Source of the DNA: Clarireedia homoeocarpa
Lineage: Eukaryota > Ascomycota > Leotiomycetes > Helotiales > Rutstroemiaceae
Length of the DNA stretch: 64,000 nucleotides
Assembly (NCBI GenBank): GCA_001465935.1
Contig: LNKV01000016.1
Location: 372,001 to 436,000, forward strand
Reading direction: 5' to 3'
A program made the position numbers and the translations under genes. This document shows positions 45,372-57,005 of this stretch, piece after piece. Within the stretch, counting starts at the first letter, position 1. Every line of letters starts with the position of its first letter. Below the pieces are notes generated by a model. The model saw only the letters and a list, made by a program, of their open reading frames with translations. It was not told the DNA's origin and made no database searches.

Positions 45372-45914
45372 TAGAGCTGTGGAGGATATGTGGGTAGATA
45401 GCAAAGAAATGACTAGGCTGTGGGATGTGTTAATACGTGAAGGTTAATCGAGTTCCTGTTGGCTTGACTTTAACTCTGCTGCACTTCTTGACAGTCAATG
45501 TATGATAACTTCACCTGGTAGCGGGGTTGCTAACCCCTGTAATCTCGTGTGGAGAGTTGACGTTATTCCCCCGCATTTCACGTCGATCTAACGGTTCCCT
45601 CAACCCTAAAAACATTCGACCGCACCGCTTCCGAACGATATTCAAGCGTGCAGCTATGGCGGGGCTCTCTTGGTGTATCCATTTGAGCCTCTCCAGCTGC
45701 GCTTCATTGAAATTTGATCTTGCGTCGAACATTTACCGCACCGTAAATCAAACCAGGCAGGAGATTCATTCTTGTGGTACGGCTGCTTAGAACGAGCCCA
45801 ATTCGGATTGTATGTGCAACGTATTTCAAAGACGATCTCTCGATACATGAGAATACTCTTCGTCCGATATTGACCCCAAGGAAGAAGGGTGCACGTTTAT
45901 CACACACTATCAAA
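45372..45914. promoter_or_regulatory. Divergent promoter, TIM-barrel / UPF0261 pair
   Basis: 543 bases between start codons. The UPF0261 reading frame stays open upstream to 45774, but MSQPTVLLLGTCD at 45915 is the family-like start. No defined operator was recognised. Confidence 0.55.
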
Positions 45915-47174
45915 ATGTCACAACCAACCGTTCTTCTCCTCGGAACCTGTGACTCGAAACTCGAAGAGGTTCTCTATCTTCGAGCTCAAATCAACGGTCA
46001 CTTTAACTGCGCTGTTCTCCTTGCCGACATAGGGCGAACACCAAACACCACCATCTCCGAGATCAACTTCACCCAATCCGATATCCTTCATGATGACTCC
46101 CAGGATTATAGCTCCTTCACACGCAACGAATACATAACTCATATCACGCACCACAGCACTGAATTCGTGCGCTCCCTTTATCAAAGGCATATCTTCCATG
46201 GAATCATCGGCCTAGGAGGATCAGGAGGAACCTCCATATGCGCATCCATCATGCGCAATGCCCTACCCATTGGCTTCCCCAAACTCATCATCTCCACCAT
46301 GGCAAGCGGAAACACAGCCTCGTACATTGGCGAAACTGACATCACAATGATGTACAGCGTCGTCGACATTGCCGGTACCAACACAATTCTCAACGGAATC
46401 CTCGACAACGCCGCAGGAATGATCGCCGGCGCCGCAGCATCATACTGGAAAGGCACCCAGAGCGTCGAAACGGAAGAACCAAAAAAGAAAGCCATCGCCA
46501 TAACCATGTTCGGCATAACCACCCCCTGCGTCTCGCACATCACCTCCTACCTCCGTTCCCACCACCCCTCCTACGAGCTCTACATCTTCCATGCCACGGG
46601 CTCCGGTGGCCGCGCGATGGAGCGTCTAATCCGCGAACAGCGCATCTCCGGCATCCTGGACGTCACCACGACAGAAATCGCCGACCACATCTGCGGGGGC
46701 GTATTATCAGCTGGGTCTGAACGACTGTCCGCGGCCGCGGAGATGGGAATCCCGCAGATCGTGAGCGTAGGCGCGTGCGAGTGTGTGAATTTTGGACCGA
46801 GGGATAGCGTGCCAGAGAGGTGGCGCCGGGAGGACAGGACTCTGGTGCAGCATAATCCGGACGTGACGCTGATGCGGGCGAGTGTGGAGGAGAGTGCGGA
46901 GATCGGGAGGTTTATTGCGGAGAGGTTGAGGGGGAAGTGTAGCGAGGTAGGGAAGACGAAGGTTTGGTTGCCGAAAGGAGGCACAAGTATGTTGGCTGTG
47001 AAAGGGGGAGCGTTCTATGATGAGCAAGCAGATAGACAATTATTTGGGGAAATTGAAAGGGGTTTGGAAGGGAGTGGTATTGAGGTTGTTAGGCGTGAAG
47101 AGGATGTTAATAACAAGGATTTTGCAGAGTCGATGGCAAAGGAGTTGATCAAATTACTTGAAGCTTCGGCTTGA
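45915..47174 (+). CDS. UPF0261 / Tm-1 N-terminal-like protein, 419 aa
   Basis: Single-exon gene. The product starts MSQPTVLLLGTCDSKLEEV, the opening of the UPF0261 family. It continues with VLLADIGR, the Gly-rich loops GIIGLGGSGGTSI and STMASGNTASYIG, DITMMYSVVDIAGTN, MFGITTPC, FHATGSGGRAMERLI and DVTTTEIADHICGG, and a C-terminal HNPDVTLMR region. Length suits the stand-alone family. In plants the domain is the N-terminal half of Tm-1, which binds tobamovirus replication proteins; bacterial and fungal roles are uncertain, and a nucleotide or phosphate ligand at the Gly-rich loops is inferred. I chose the ATG at 45915 rather than the upstream in-frame one at 45774 because conserved sequence begins there. 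Codon use switches from C-ending to G-ending near 46700. Confidence 0.9.
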   Translation: MSQPTVLLLGTCDSKLEEVLYLRAQINGHFNCAVLLADIGRTPNTTISEINFTQSDILHDDSQDYSSFTRNEYITHITHHSTEFVRSLYQRHIFHGIIGLGGSGGTSICASIMRNALPIGFPKLIISTMASGNTASYIGETDITMMYSVVDIAGTNTILNGILDNAAGMIAGAAASYWKGTQSVETEEPKKKAIAITMFGITTPCVSHITSYLRSHHPSYELYIFHATGSGGRAMERLIREQRISGILDVTTTEIADHICGGVLSAGSERLSAAAEMGIPQIVSVGACECVNFGPRDSVPERWRREDRTLVQHNPDVTLMRASVEESAEIGRFIAERLRGKCSEVGKTKVWLPKGGTSMLAVKGGAFYDEQADRQLFGEIERGLEGSGIEVVRREEDVNNKDFAESMAKELIKLLEASA

Positions 47175-47682
47175 GGATCACCAGTGGGTGTACATACTAG
47201 CTATCCGACCAACTTTAAATTTCTACTTATTTAAATAAAATTTAAATATTGAGAACTTATACATGTAGCAGTTTCGGTCAAAGTTGGACGTCAAGAAATA
47301 ATACATATAGCTGCCAGAGTAGAGATCTCAATAGTGTATATTTTGGCTGAATATCGAAGTTTGGAGATAGTCAGATACTGAGTATATTTATTAGTGGATA
47401 GTATAGACGAGAGTTTGACGAGAATTCAATCTCAGCTATGTCCAAGGAAAATAAATGTACTGCACGAGAGATACTTGAAACCAGATTGGCTTCTGCGGGT
47501 TGTGTTTATGATGTACCTGACTGATACTGGTGAAGATGGCCAATAAATACTCCCGGCAGTTCATGCTTCTTCTGATATCTCTTTTTGTAGATGTATACAA
47601 TTTGGCCATTGCAGCTCATTATACCTTATTCCCTTATATACCCGGTATCAGAACTATACAAAAAGATCCTTTTTATGCAGAT
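47175..47682. other. Convergent 3' region, UPF0261 / Bor1-like
   Basis: 508 bases. A very AT-rich stretch at 47215-47250 (ATTTAAATAAAATTTAAATA) probably serves 3' end formation. No gene was recognised. Confidence 0.5.
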
Positions 47683-50026
47683 TTATTCCTGCCGACTAAC
47701 ACTCCTCCTACTCATCCCTATATTCTGCATCTCCATATTCTCACCCAATCTCCCACTCCTCCCTTCCCCCTTCCAACTCTCCCTCCTCCTCGTCATCCCA
47801 CCAGAGAATTCCCCTCTCTCCGCTCGTCCCTCATCGCTATCATTTGCCAACACCCCCTTCCCATTATCCTGTCGATTCTCCTCCCCACAAATCAACCCCC
47901 CCCCTTCGCTAGCCCTTTCTCCAGTATGCGTAACATCTGATTCCGTCTCCTCTCCATAATTTCCACCCACGCTGATCATCGTGAATGGACTTGCGGTCGG
48001 CCCATCAAGAACATTCAACTCCTCCTTGGTGAACCACTTCGGCAAAACCCAAGTCCGAATTGGTATCAGCGCCAAGATGATAACCGGGAATCCCACCGCG
48101 GCAATAGTTTGTGTGATGGCGAAGGTAGCTCCAAATCCGAATAGTTGAATTGCGACAAATATCCAGACAGCTGATCGGCGAAGGTGGCGAAGTGGATCGG
48201 AAGACGGGGTTAAGGAAGCGTCCTTGGCGAGGAATAGGATTTTGAGAGTAATGCCATTGCCCAGAAGAGCTTGTACACCCATGACGAAGAACAAACCGGC
48301 AAGTACACCTTGTGGGATCAAGTGCAAGACAACAAGTAGAGGGCCAGTCATTGTGCCTAGCGTCAGGAGGCCTTGAGCAAGGTTAGAAACTCGTTGCTCG
48401 ACAATGTGCGAAGTAACTGTAGTTAAATGACCCTTTGATTCCCCTGATTCATCGGTATCTGCAACCAGTTTGGTGACGCGGAGAGAGTTGGTATGGAAGG
48501 GAGCTTGCGGGATAAGTCCATTCGGAAATGGGATGCCGAGTAACCCAGCGACGCCCGTAGTGAGGCCCAGGAGGAAGATGTCCCAATGGAATCCTGCTGG
48601 TTTCCGAAGTGGGAATTCAGTGCCCTGGGCAATCAATGAAGAGACTGCATGACCATTAGTGAAAGCATTTATGAAGCGTGAGTACAAATCTAGCGTACCA
48701 TTATGATCAAAATAAAACAAAATCGTAAGCAGAATAGCGAATGGAATAGCGATGAACACATCCGAAACTCTAACATCCCAGAAATGTACGAACCATCCCC
48801 TATCAAGGGTTGGATAGAAAGCTTTGCTCGTAGGCAATGTGCTTAGATTCACATCAGCCATTTTACCAATATGCACGAAGCCGGTGAAGAAGATAATCGT
48901 AAGAGGTGTGCCATAGTCCTTGATGAAAACTCGAATGTAGTGCTGAAACAAAGGACTGTCGCCGATAACGCCGCAGAAGAACCCAAATCCAAGAACGAGC
49001 AATGCTACGATGATGGAAAGATAAAAAGCTTCGTCGGATCCCTGGCGTGTGAGCACTTGAATACCCTTCTGAAGATAAATGAAGGCAACGTAAAATCCAA
49101 AGATATCACAGGAGAACCGAGTTACATATCGGAGTGCATTGCAGGAATTGGTTATGGCAAGTATCCAATGCATCAACAGCGACCATCTATTCACCTATTA
49201 GTATGAATGTACCTGGTGTTCCTATAGGCAAGACGGAGGCTTACAATCCAACTAGTGCCATGAATGCAAAGTAGTTTGCTCCAGTCGGGACAATGATATC
49301 GTAGACGGTACTAAATCGTATCAGCACCATTCCTTTGCATTAATACACTGCGGTGCTCACTAATTAAAGACAGTGATTGGTCCTGTAACACCCACAATGA
49401 CCAGAGGTTGTGCAGCGAATACTGCGAAGACAACCGAGCCCAAAACCGATGCAAGCAACACTTCATTGACCCCATAACTCATATTTGTTTTCGTGAACCT
49501 GTAACGAATCAGTATGTCGACCTACCCAAGCTATCCAAGAGCACTCACATATCCAATGAGAAAGCCAGCGCAGGTAAGATGCTGCCATTGGGTTAGCCAA
49601 TGTTTCGTTGTACCCTGTTCGTCCCAACCCGACGTGTCGCAGGAGCCCCCAAAGGTTGACATACTTCGCGAAATACATATAAATCGTAGCCGGTACCACT
49701 CTATAATCCCATGCATCTCTATAATCACTCCAATAATACGGAGCTCTCCTCTTCACATCATCGATCATTCCCTTGAACAAGCGCACCTTGTACCACTTCG
49801 GGACGTGTCGAGTCCTTGTTGATGCATTTGTATTCGCCGTATGCAAGACATGATCCTCCTCCGTATTATGATTGTTGGCTGTAGACGTCGTGACATTGGA
49901 GACCATAGAACTGAGACGATTGCGCCAGGATTGCGTCGAGGTATTCGGTGCAGGAGACGGGTTTGCGGTCGAGTTATGCGGAAGGGCATTGGGAAGGGCA
50001 TAGGAATTGGAAGCTTGAGACGTCAT
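47683..50026 (-). CDS. BOR1: Bor1-type anion (borate/bicarbonate) transporter, 682 aa
   Basis: SLC4/HCO3-transporter family membrane exporter. Six exons on the minus strand: 50026-49665, 49581-49549, 49498-49361, 49310-49245, 49186-48699 and 48644-47683; the total is 2049 bases. After a Ser/Asn-rich N-terminus come WDYRVVPATIYMYFANILPALAFSLDM, YGVNEVLLASVLGS and IVGVTGPITVFNYTVYDII, all SLC4 hallmarks, then GLWSLLMHWILAITNSCN, SLIAQGTEFPLRKPAGFHWD and LLGIPFPNGLIPQAPFHTNSL. About 10-12 membrane spans and a hydrophilic 90-residue C-terminal tail are visible. The last intron (48645-48698) is 54 bases with no in-frame stop, so ORF callers translate through it; family alignment (FDHNVSSLIAQG) requires its removal. 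Exon 2 is only 33 bases. Confidence 0.93.
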
Positions 50027-51014
50027 TTCGGTATTGTTGGTCAACGCAATTCATATCAGCGGTCGCACATTGATCCAAAAAGAAAGGATCAGGAATAGTA
50101 GAATGGCTGTTGACTACTCATGAGTATTATAACGTTTTCCTCTCTGGGGGCCAAATGTATGCATGTTCGTATCTTTAGTTGATACAGTAGATCCTTGGCG
50201 ACTGTGGGGTTGAATGTCTTTGAGATGACGCCAATGGCTAGATTCTCTAAAGAACCTAGCAGATTCAATCGAATCCCTACTGCAGTCTCGGCATTCTTTC
50301 CTTCACTATCAAGTCGATGAATACTATCCCGCCACCTCACTTATCTTTGATGAACAATGTGACCGGCGGTTGCATCCATCGACAGCTTCCTATCGAAATC
50401 TCTGTCACCTCTCTCATTCATAAATACAATTATGCACAGCATATTAACAAGATCCTACTGGCACTTGACGGCGCAGTCCTAACTGGGCAGAGAAGACCCA
50501 GGAAATATTGTCTTTCAGTTGTGACTAATCCAAGTGCATGGGCCCTATTCAACCGTTGAGGCCTATCTTGTACGTCTCATCAACAGCTTCTACATAGCAA
50601 GAGTGAAGTAGTTAGGAAGGGTGATACCATTCCTAGTTGAAGAATGCATACAAACGAAAAGGGAACTAGACCTGGTTACTGCTAAGGTGAGCTGCGCTGG
50701 CGGGGCTGAGGTCTACCCATACTGCCTAGAAGTCAAGCTATATCCCGGTCAATGTATTTATGATGTGCTCGAATAATTCTAGGCAAAGACAGCGGTGTTC
50801 TGTGGGGCGAGATGCTTGAATATATTTAGAGTCAGGCAGTAGGCATTGTCGTTGTAGCTTCAATAGGACTACTAAAATGATCTCTGGAACTTCCTTCAGA
50901 TGTTGCCAACCGGTACCGATCCTAATGCGTGGAGATTGACGTTATCTCTAAACTCAACATCATGGGTATGCTGAAGGTATCCGGCGTAGCTATTTACGGA
51001 GAACTTCAATCCAG
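50027..51014. other. Intergenic, Bor1-like promoter and 3' end of lipase gene
   Basis: About 1 kb. No coding region, repeat or RNA was recognised; frames of about 80 codons at 50089-50559 have no supporting features. Confidence 0.5.
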
Positions 51015-53190
51015 TTACGAGACCGGTTGCCCACCCCTTCTCATGGCATCTTCCTTTACCCATGTCTCGATTCTCTCACCAACATTTCCAACCAAGCTTT
51101 CGTACTGAGGTCCGGGAAAGAAAAGACCGCAATGCGCACCAACTTCATCGACGCCTTCCATATAAACCCTCACCCAGCATACGTCTCTCATGCCTCCTGA
51201 CTCCGGTGGAAGCATGCAAAACTTTTTGTCCTTCTTGGGCTTCTCTGCCTTGCTCTTGGCCTCATTGCCTTTATCAGATCGAGAGTTTACTGTTTCGTTT
51301 CGAATTTCTTCTCTCTCTTCCTTGAGCCGCTGTTTCTCCCGCATCATTAACTGCTTTTCTTTTTCTTTTTCATCCTTCAATCGTTGCTTCTCCTGAACTT
51401 TGAGTTGTTTCTCTTGCTCTTGCCGAGCTTTCTTCTCACGCTTCTCAATAAGCTTTCGACGATCCTTCAAGGCACTATCTCGATCTTTTAAGGCTTGGTT
51501 GTATGCCTTCAGAAGACGTTTTTGTTCCTTCTCCGCAATCTTCCGAGCGTCCTTGTCTGTATAAAGACTCAGATCGATTGGAGGTGGCTCAGTCGGAACA
51601 TCTGGAAGTGGCGGAAGTGGAACTTCGCTAGACACCTGTTGTGCAACAGTTTCAGAATCTACAGCTAATTCAGCACTTGACGAGATAGCATTGAGCTCTA
51701 TGTCGTCCTCATTGATTGGAATTGAATCGATGTGTTGCATCTCAGGAGAGTTGGGGATACTGTCTTGAACACCCGAATCCTCACCTAGATTATGGATCTG
51801 CTCTTCGACATGCAGCACAGATTCTAAATTCTCCAGATCGTTATTGAGCTCTTGTGTAGTTTCATTAGGTACTGTTATGGGAGGGTCGTCTCGAGTAGTT
51901 TCCAAACTGAGACTACTCAGTCCAGCTTCCGGAGGATCTCCACTCTTTGCCTCTGGGCTCGCACTGACTTTCGGCTTTTTGAGTCGCCCTGTGCTGGCAG
52001 TATAGTAGTTGACGAACCTTCTACGCTCCTTGCCATTGCCAGATTCAGTACTTCCAGCGAACCCGTTGACATCTTCTAAGCTGCGCAATCTAGAATAACG
52101 ATTCATCATCCCGGGATAATCAGCCAGGCATGCACCAAATTCTATATGAGACATAAAGTAATTTGTGGTCGCCGAGGTGAGGCCATTAAGTTTCTCCCTC
52201 GTGCCAACACCTTCTGCATGTTTGTTGATGAAATGTAAGAGATTATCAATGCCTTTCCGTTCGGGAATCTTCACATCGTTTGGAAACGGCGCATTATAGT
52301 ATGAATCGTTTAGCGGAGGCGAAGCAAGAGAATTTGTGCTTAGGCTGTCACTTCTTTGTGACATCGTATCCGAACCTGCCAAGGAAACCCCATGATTTGA
52401 CGTTGTCGCTAAGCTATTCAAAGATAGTGAGCTCTGCCCCATTGATGATAATGGCCCTTCCCCTAAGCCTGGAGGATCTGGTGCCGGACGAAACAAACTT
52501 CCAATCCCGCTGACGACTACACCAGGATGCATGCCTAGGAATGGTGTGTCGAAGTTGATCGTCCCCAGTATTCGATGGCGGAACGGACGACTCGCAGATA
52601 GAGAAGGTTGGAGAACGACCTCGGCGGATAGGATTCCTCCCATACTATGCCCAAGCAGGATTATATCGGTTGACGCATCTTCATGAGGTTGCAGCCTGTG
52701 CGACGGGCATTAGTGATGTACTTCTCCCAAGTGTAGAATCGCTTCGCAGCAAGACTTACCAAGTACTAAAATCGTCTCGGGCAAAATTGATAGCCTTTCT
52801 GGATTTATACCTAGGGTAAATCTTGGTATGGACTATGTGCGTCTCCACGAGCGCGATGGTTAGAAGATTGTGAACGTGAGCTGGGAAGCTTTGAAAACTG
52901 GTCTCATTGCCCATGAACCCATGGACATAGATAAGTAACAACTTGCGACGGCCATCTCGACCGTTTTCCGAAGGTACCAGAGAATGTGTAGAGGACGACC
53001 TTGGATCCTGCGAACGCCATTGCTCCGAAATCAGTTCACTTCTCTTTGTTACATCCTCGTCTGAATATGGCGGAGGAGCTTGAAGGGATTCTCCCCTTGG
53101 GGGTAGTGGGGGCGGGGTATGATGCCTTATCGTTGGAACTGCTGGGCGATCTTGTCGAGCTTTCTCTGCCAATTGAGCAGGAGTCGCCAT
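51015..53190 (-). CDS. DUF676-like alpha/beta-hydrolase with coiled-coil tail, 703 aa
   Basis: Exons on the minus strand are 53190-52760 and 52695-51015; the total is 2112 bases. The N-terminal ~80 residues are Pro-rich (TPPPLPPRG, APPPYSDED). A lipase-like fold begins at KLLLIYVHGFMGNETSFQSFP, with the oxyanion HGFMG. The nucleophile elbow is ILLGHSMGGILSAEV, with Ser161, encoded just after the intron. GTINFDTPFLGMHPGVV follows. A long Ser-rich middle and a Lys/Glu-rich coiled coil (about residues 520-610) come next. The end, GGMRDVCWVRVYMEGVDEVGAHCGLFF, looks folded and conserved. The substrate is unknown, and the coiled coil suggests a scaffolded or membrane-associated enzyme. Confidence 0.85.
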
Positions 53191-53296
53191 TGTTCATGAA
53201 AAGACCGAGATCACGCGCATTGAGCTTAGTTCAACGTAAAAAGGGAGTAGTCATGACAGAGAGATTTGGTACATTTTGCGTTGTTGTTTGGTGCAG

Positions 53297-53345
53297 GAAT
53301 TCGAACCAGGATTTCGGTTCCTGATAACCGCCAACCAACCCGCTA
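53297..53345 (-). other. tRNA-like Pol III boxes, degenerate
   Basis: On the minus strand TAGCGGGTTGG (A-box-like, 53345-53335) and GGTTCGAATTC (B-box-like, 53307-53297) are spaced as in a tRNA gene. Acceptor and T stems do not pair, so this is not a functional tRNA by eye. The B-box neighbourhood TTCGAAT(T)CCTGCA is shared with the element at 37915. Confidence 0.25.
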
Positions 53346-54539
53346 CAGTTCACGCGCATGTGACGCCTGTACAAGTAAAAGCTATCAGTAGCATAACTCC
53401 CAGGTTGTAACGTGGTGAAGTGAATAAGTGAATCATGGAATAATTTCATGTTTTATCCACTTGCTGCACCCAAGATTTGATGACGACATTGTCTTCCTTT
53501 CAATTACTTTAGTAAGATCACTTACTTCCATCTGTCTGTACGTGCGTGTCCCTTGCTCTCAGGCTTCGAAAGTTGGATACAGTACCTTTTGTAACCTTTT
53601 GTAACCTTACGAAGTACACCTTACTTTACACCAGTGCTTGCCTGCCGCAACTTCCAAAGTGATCGGGTGGCTGCGTATTCTTCGTATTGATGATAACACA
53701 GAGTGCTGGGACATTGTTCTAGCCAATCACCCAACATCGGCCCAAGTACGGGTACGGCATCAGAAGGACGAACCAAAGCCAAGCTTCCGTCTGAGGTCCA
53801 GCAAGCCGCTCTCACTCGAGCAATGTTCCCGCCCCGGTAGACCTCGAGTTCAGCGCTAATGCATGCATGTCGGCCAGAAAAAGCCCCAGGTAAGACGGTA
53901 CAAAGTCAGTAAGGCCGTCGGTTGTCGCAATTCTCGACAAGTATGCGAATGAAGATTGTTGCGTTGCTCGTTGCTCGTTGCCCATTCTTCCTCCCCCCTT
54001 CTTAGTCGGAGAGCATGCCCGCGAAATTGAGTACATACAGCTGTACCAAGGGTATGCAGAAAGACATGTAATAAGACAATATCATATGATCCCAGAACGG
54101 AGGAGCATCTCTTCATATGTACCGTGCTTTTGTCCAGCAGCGACCATTACTTCGTACACTTAGTTGGTCCTCTTCTCCTTGGTGGATTCCTGTCAGTTAA
54201 TTTAAGTGAGCGATTCCTGTGTACAGTACTTGGTGCAACCAACGGCCATGTGATATGGTCCTTCTGTACTGGTAGGGTAGAGTCCATGGGAGCTTGCCAA
54301 TAAGGAGCCACTTGTCGAGTGCAAGTAAGATAAACGATGGGTCCATTCGATGCTGCAGGAACAGGAACGATGCCCGCCGGATCTAGAAATTTACTTGCAC
54401 CAGAGTTCTAGGTGCGCTTCTCCATTTCCCCCTTCTCGTCTCATCTCGCCTCTCCTTATGTCGTGACCGCAACTACTTATGGAAGTAGGTCATAGCAACT
54501 CCACACGCGGAGGGATAAGGATCTGTTTATAGAAGGATC

Positions 54540-54582
54540 CCTGGCGTTCCTGGTGTGCCTGGTATTCCTGGTATTCCTGGTC
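54540..54582. repeat. 9-bp imperfect tandem repeat (CCTGGTATT)
   Basis: About five units; the central two are exact. It reads as a Pro-Gly-Ile pattern in one frame, but there is no gene around it. Confidence 0.75.
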
Positions 54583-55394
54583 TTCTTCTCTTGTCGCCCT
54601 TCGATTGCCCGTACAAAGTACTTGTGCTCCGTATGAGGCGAGCGCAACGGCAAAAAGTAAACACAAAATACCAAGGAGGTCATCTCATTCATCTCATCTA
54701 TCTCATCTCATCTTATGTTCTGCGTGGCTGCAGCTTCCGCTCTGTGAAAAGTGGATAAAAAACGGTGCCAATATACGAAAATGCCGGGGTCATGCCATTT
54801 TACCCGGTACGCATCCTTGAGCCTCGTGCTTATTCCCACGAATACTTTGGCTCATAAGGGTTAGACCCCTTTCGATTGTTTCTTTAATTTTCTTTGTGCA
54901 ATGTCATTGGCCAATTCCAATCTGATCTGTGGAAATAGATTATGGCAACGAGGTATGATTCGTCCGCCGGACTCTTACAAACAGCCAAAACACACATGAA
55001 GTTCGATTCTAGCGAAATTTGCCAGTGGCCCGTGTCCAATCCTGACCCTGGTGCACACCCACTGACACCATAGCAAATTTAAACCCAACTTATCACGCCC
55101 TGACTAAACCTAACTTAGTACCTTGAGCACTCACCTTTTGAGAAGTTAGCTCTCTCACAAGAACGAGCGAACGCTGTGAAAGTGTGAACACCACCTGCGC
55201 ACTTGCACCCGTCAAACCCTCCCACCTCCCAAAATCCTCAAAGGGAAAATCGAAGATTCCTCTTCACTTCTCTGACGACGGCAATGAGGGGACGACAACA
55301 TTAAATATATCGCGTCTATATCGCGGAGTCACTCCTTTTTTCAACCTTTCCCATTGAGCGCTGTAGACGCAGCTGCATCCAAGGGGCAAACGCC

Positions 55395-57005
55395 ATGAAC
55401 AACACTGGTCCATCACTCATTCTGGCCAGGCACGAGCATCGAAACGCTCACCACAATCATTTATTACAACATCAAAAACTGCACAACAAACGACAAACTA
55501 CAGTCACGACTGCTACCGCGCAAGCTACGGCCGTGACTGAAGTAATCCAAACAATTTCCGTGGTTCAACAAGTCGATGTGAATACTGATGGCTCAACCTT
55601 CGCGGTCCAGACTCTTCCTGCAAGCAACTATCCGTTTCTCAGTCTCCAATCGGGAACCACAACAACGTCTGAAAGCCCATCGAGCACAGATGTCACTTCC
55701 GCTGTCTCTACTGCTATAGCCTCTCAGCCTTCATCGTCTGGCCAAGCTATCCTATCGTTAACATCGACCTCCATTCCTTCTAGTTTCTCTTCGCTCATTC
55801 CTAATGCTAATTCAACTACTGGTAAGTTCAGCAAAGGCTTATGATCCCACCACAGCGACATTTATTGATGCATGCTTTTAGTAATTTCAAGCTCGAGTAG
55901 TTTGTCCAACTCCACAGCTATTTCGTCCCTTTCAACCTCGTCATCCATCTCCAATAGTACAACTCTTTCTACGGCAGAATCGACAGCGACTTCCTCGTTC
56001 CTCGCTTTTCCGACGACGATAATTTCTTCTTCTATTATCTCCACGAGCACATCGCTCTTTTCATCAGCGCCTTCGACCTCAGTCTCGGGTTCGATTCCAT
56101 TTTCATCTTCATCCTTGTTTTCCTCGTCTTCCTTTCCATCCCAGACGACCTCGGCTAGCGGAAGCGCTTATGTTGGTGGAGGGACTGGTGTTGCGACTGG
56201 GAGTGGTATATCCACGAGCACTGCCTCTTCTGGGAGTGGAGAGTCATCAGGCAACAGTTCCACTCCACCAACATCGACAATTGTCGGGGGCGTTGTCGGG
56301 GGCGTGGCAGGGCTGGCGGCAATCCTTTTTGTTCTCTTGTTTCTACTGAGATGGAAGAAAAAGAGTGGGGGAATGCTCTCGCTTGGAAGCGTTAGCAGAG
56401 AGCTCCCTCCTACGTCCAGTGGTGGTGGTGGTGGTGGTGGTGGAAATGGAGGAGGCGGCTCAAATTCATTCTCTAATCGACCAAGTAGCATGACGGAACG
56501 CCGATCACTTGCAATGGCTGTTCCAGCAGCTCTAGCGAGTCTTACAGGCAAACGTTCATCCCATAAAACTGAAACCATTTCTTCTGCTGGAAGTGAGAGA
56601 GGATTTTACAGGGTTTCTGGCAAAAAGCTTCCGTCGGTCCTGCAGCATGGCGGCGATGGTTATGGGGGTGGTGTGAACGAGCCAAATCCAAACACACTTA
56701 GCGGTTCTTCGTTCTATCCCTCGGGGGTACCACCGATGCCGAATCCCAACACCTTAAGCGGCACATCATTCTATCGAGACGAGCAGGGGTTCTATGGAGG
56801 ACAGCCAAATTCTCCTCTTGATGCTCCCGTAGCAAGAGATTCCGGCATACCAATGATGCGACCGAGTCCAGCAAGGACCCCAGTCACAGAACACGGCCCT
56901 TTTGCGGACATGCATACTCCAGTGCCACCAAGACCTGATGTTATCGGTCGGTCGCATCCTTCTCAGGATGGTTCTCACACCTCGAGGTTCACCGAAGAGG
57001 TCTGA
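55395..57005 (+). CDS. Mid2-like Ser/Thr-rich single-pass membrane protein, 516 aa
   Basis: Exons are 55395-55821 and 55882-57005; the total is 1551 bases. Residues ~40-270 are extremely Ser/Thr-rich, expected to be heavily O-mannosylated. A single transmembrane helix at about residues 276-299 (IVGGVVGGVAGLAAILFVLLFLL) is followed by a basic stop-transfer RWKKK. The cytoplasmic tail has a Gly run, STAS/SHKT-like phosphosites and two PNPNTLSG(S/T)SFY repeats. This is the layout of Mid2/Wsc-type wall-stress sensors, and tails with PNPxTL are common in fungal members. No clear signal peptide is seen at the modelled start (MNNTGPSLILARHEH), and a KR site occurs at residues 32-33; an unrecognised upstream exon is possible. 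Function is inferred from architecture. Confidence 0.78.

Larger units (their letters stand above)
53191..55394. other. Intergenic with short repeats and tRNA-like boxes
   Basis: 2.2 kb. It contains a tRNA-like box pair (53297-53345), an 11-base repeat CTTTTGTAACC near 53585-53607, a 9-base repeat at 54540-54582 and TCATCTCA-type repeats near 54680-54715. No gene was recognised; the right end is the promoter of the following gene. Confidence 0.5.
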
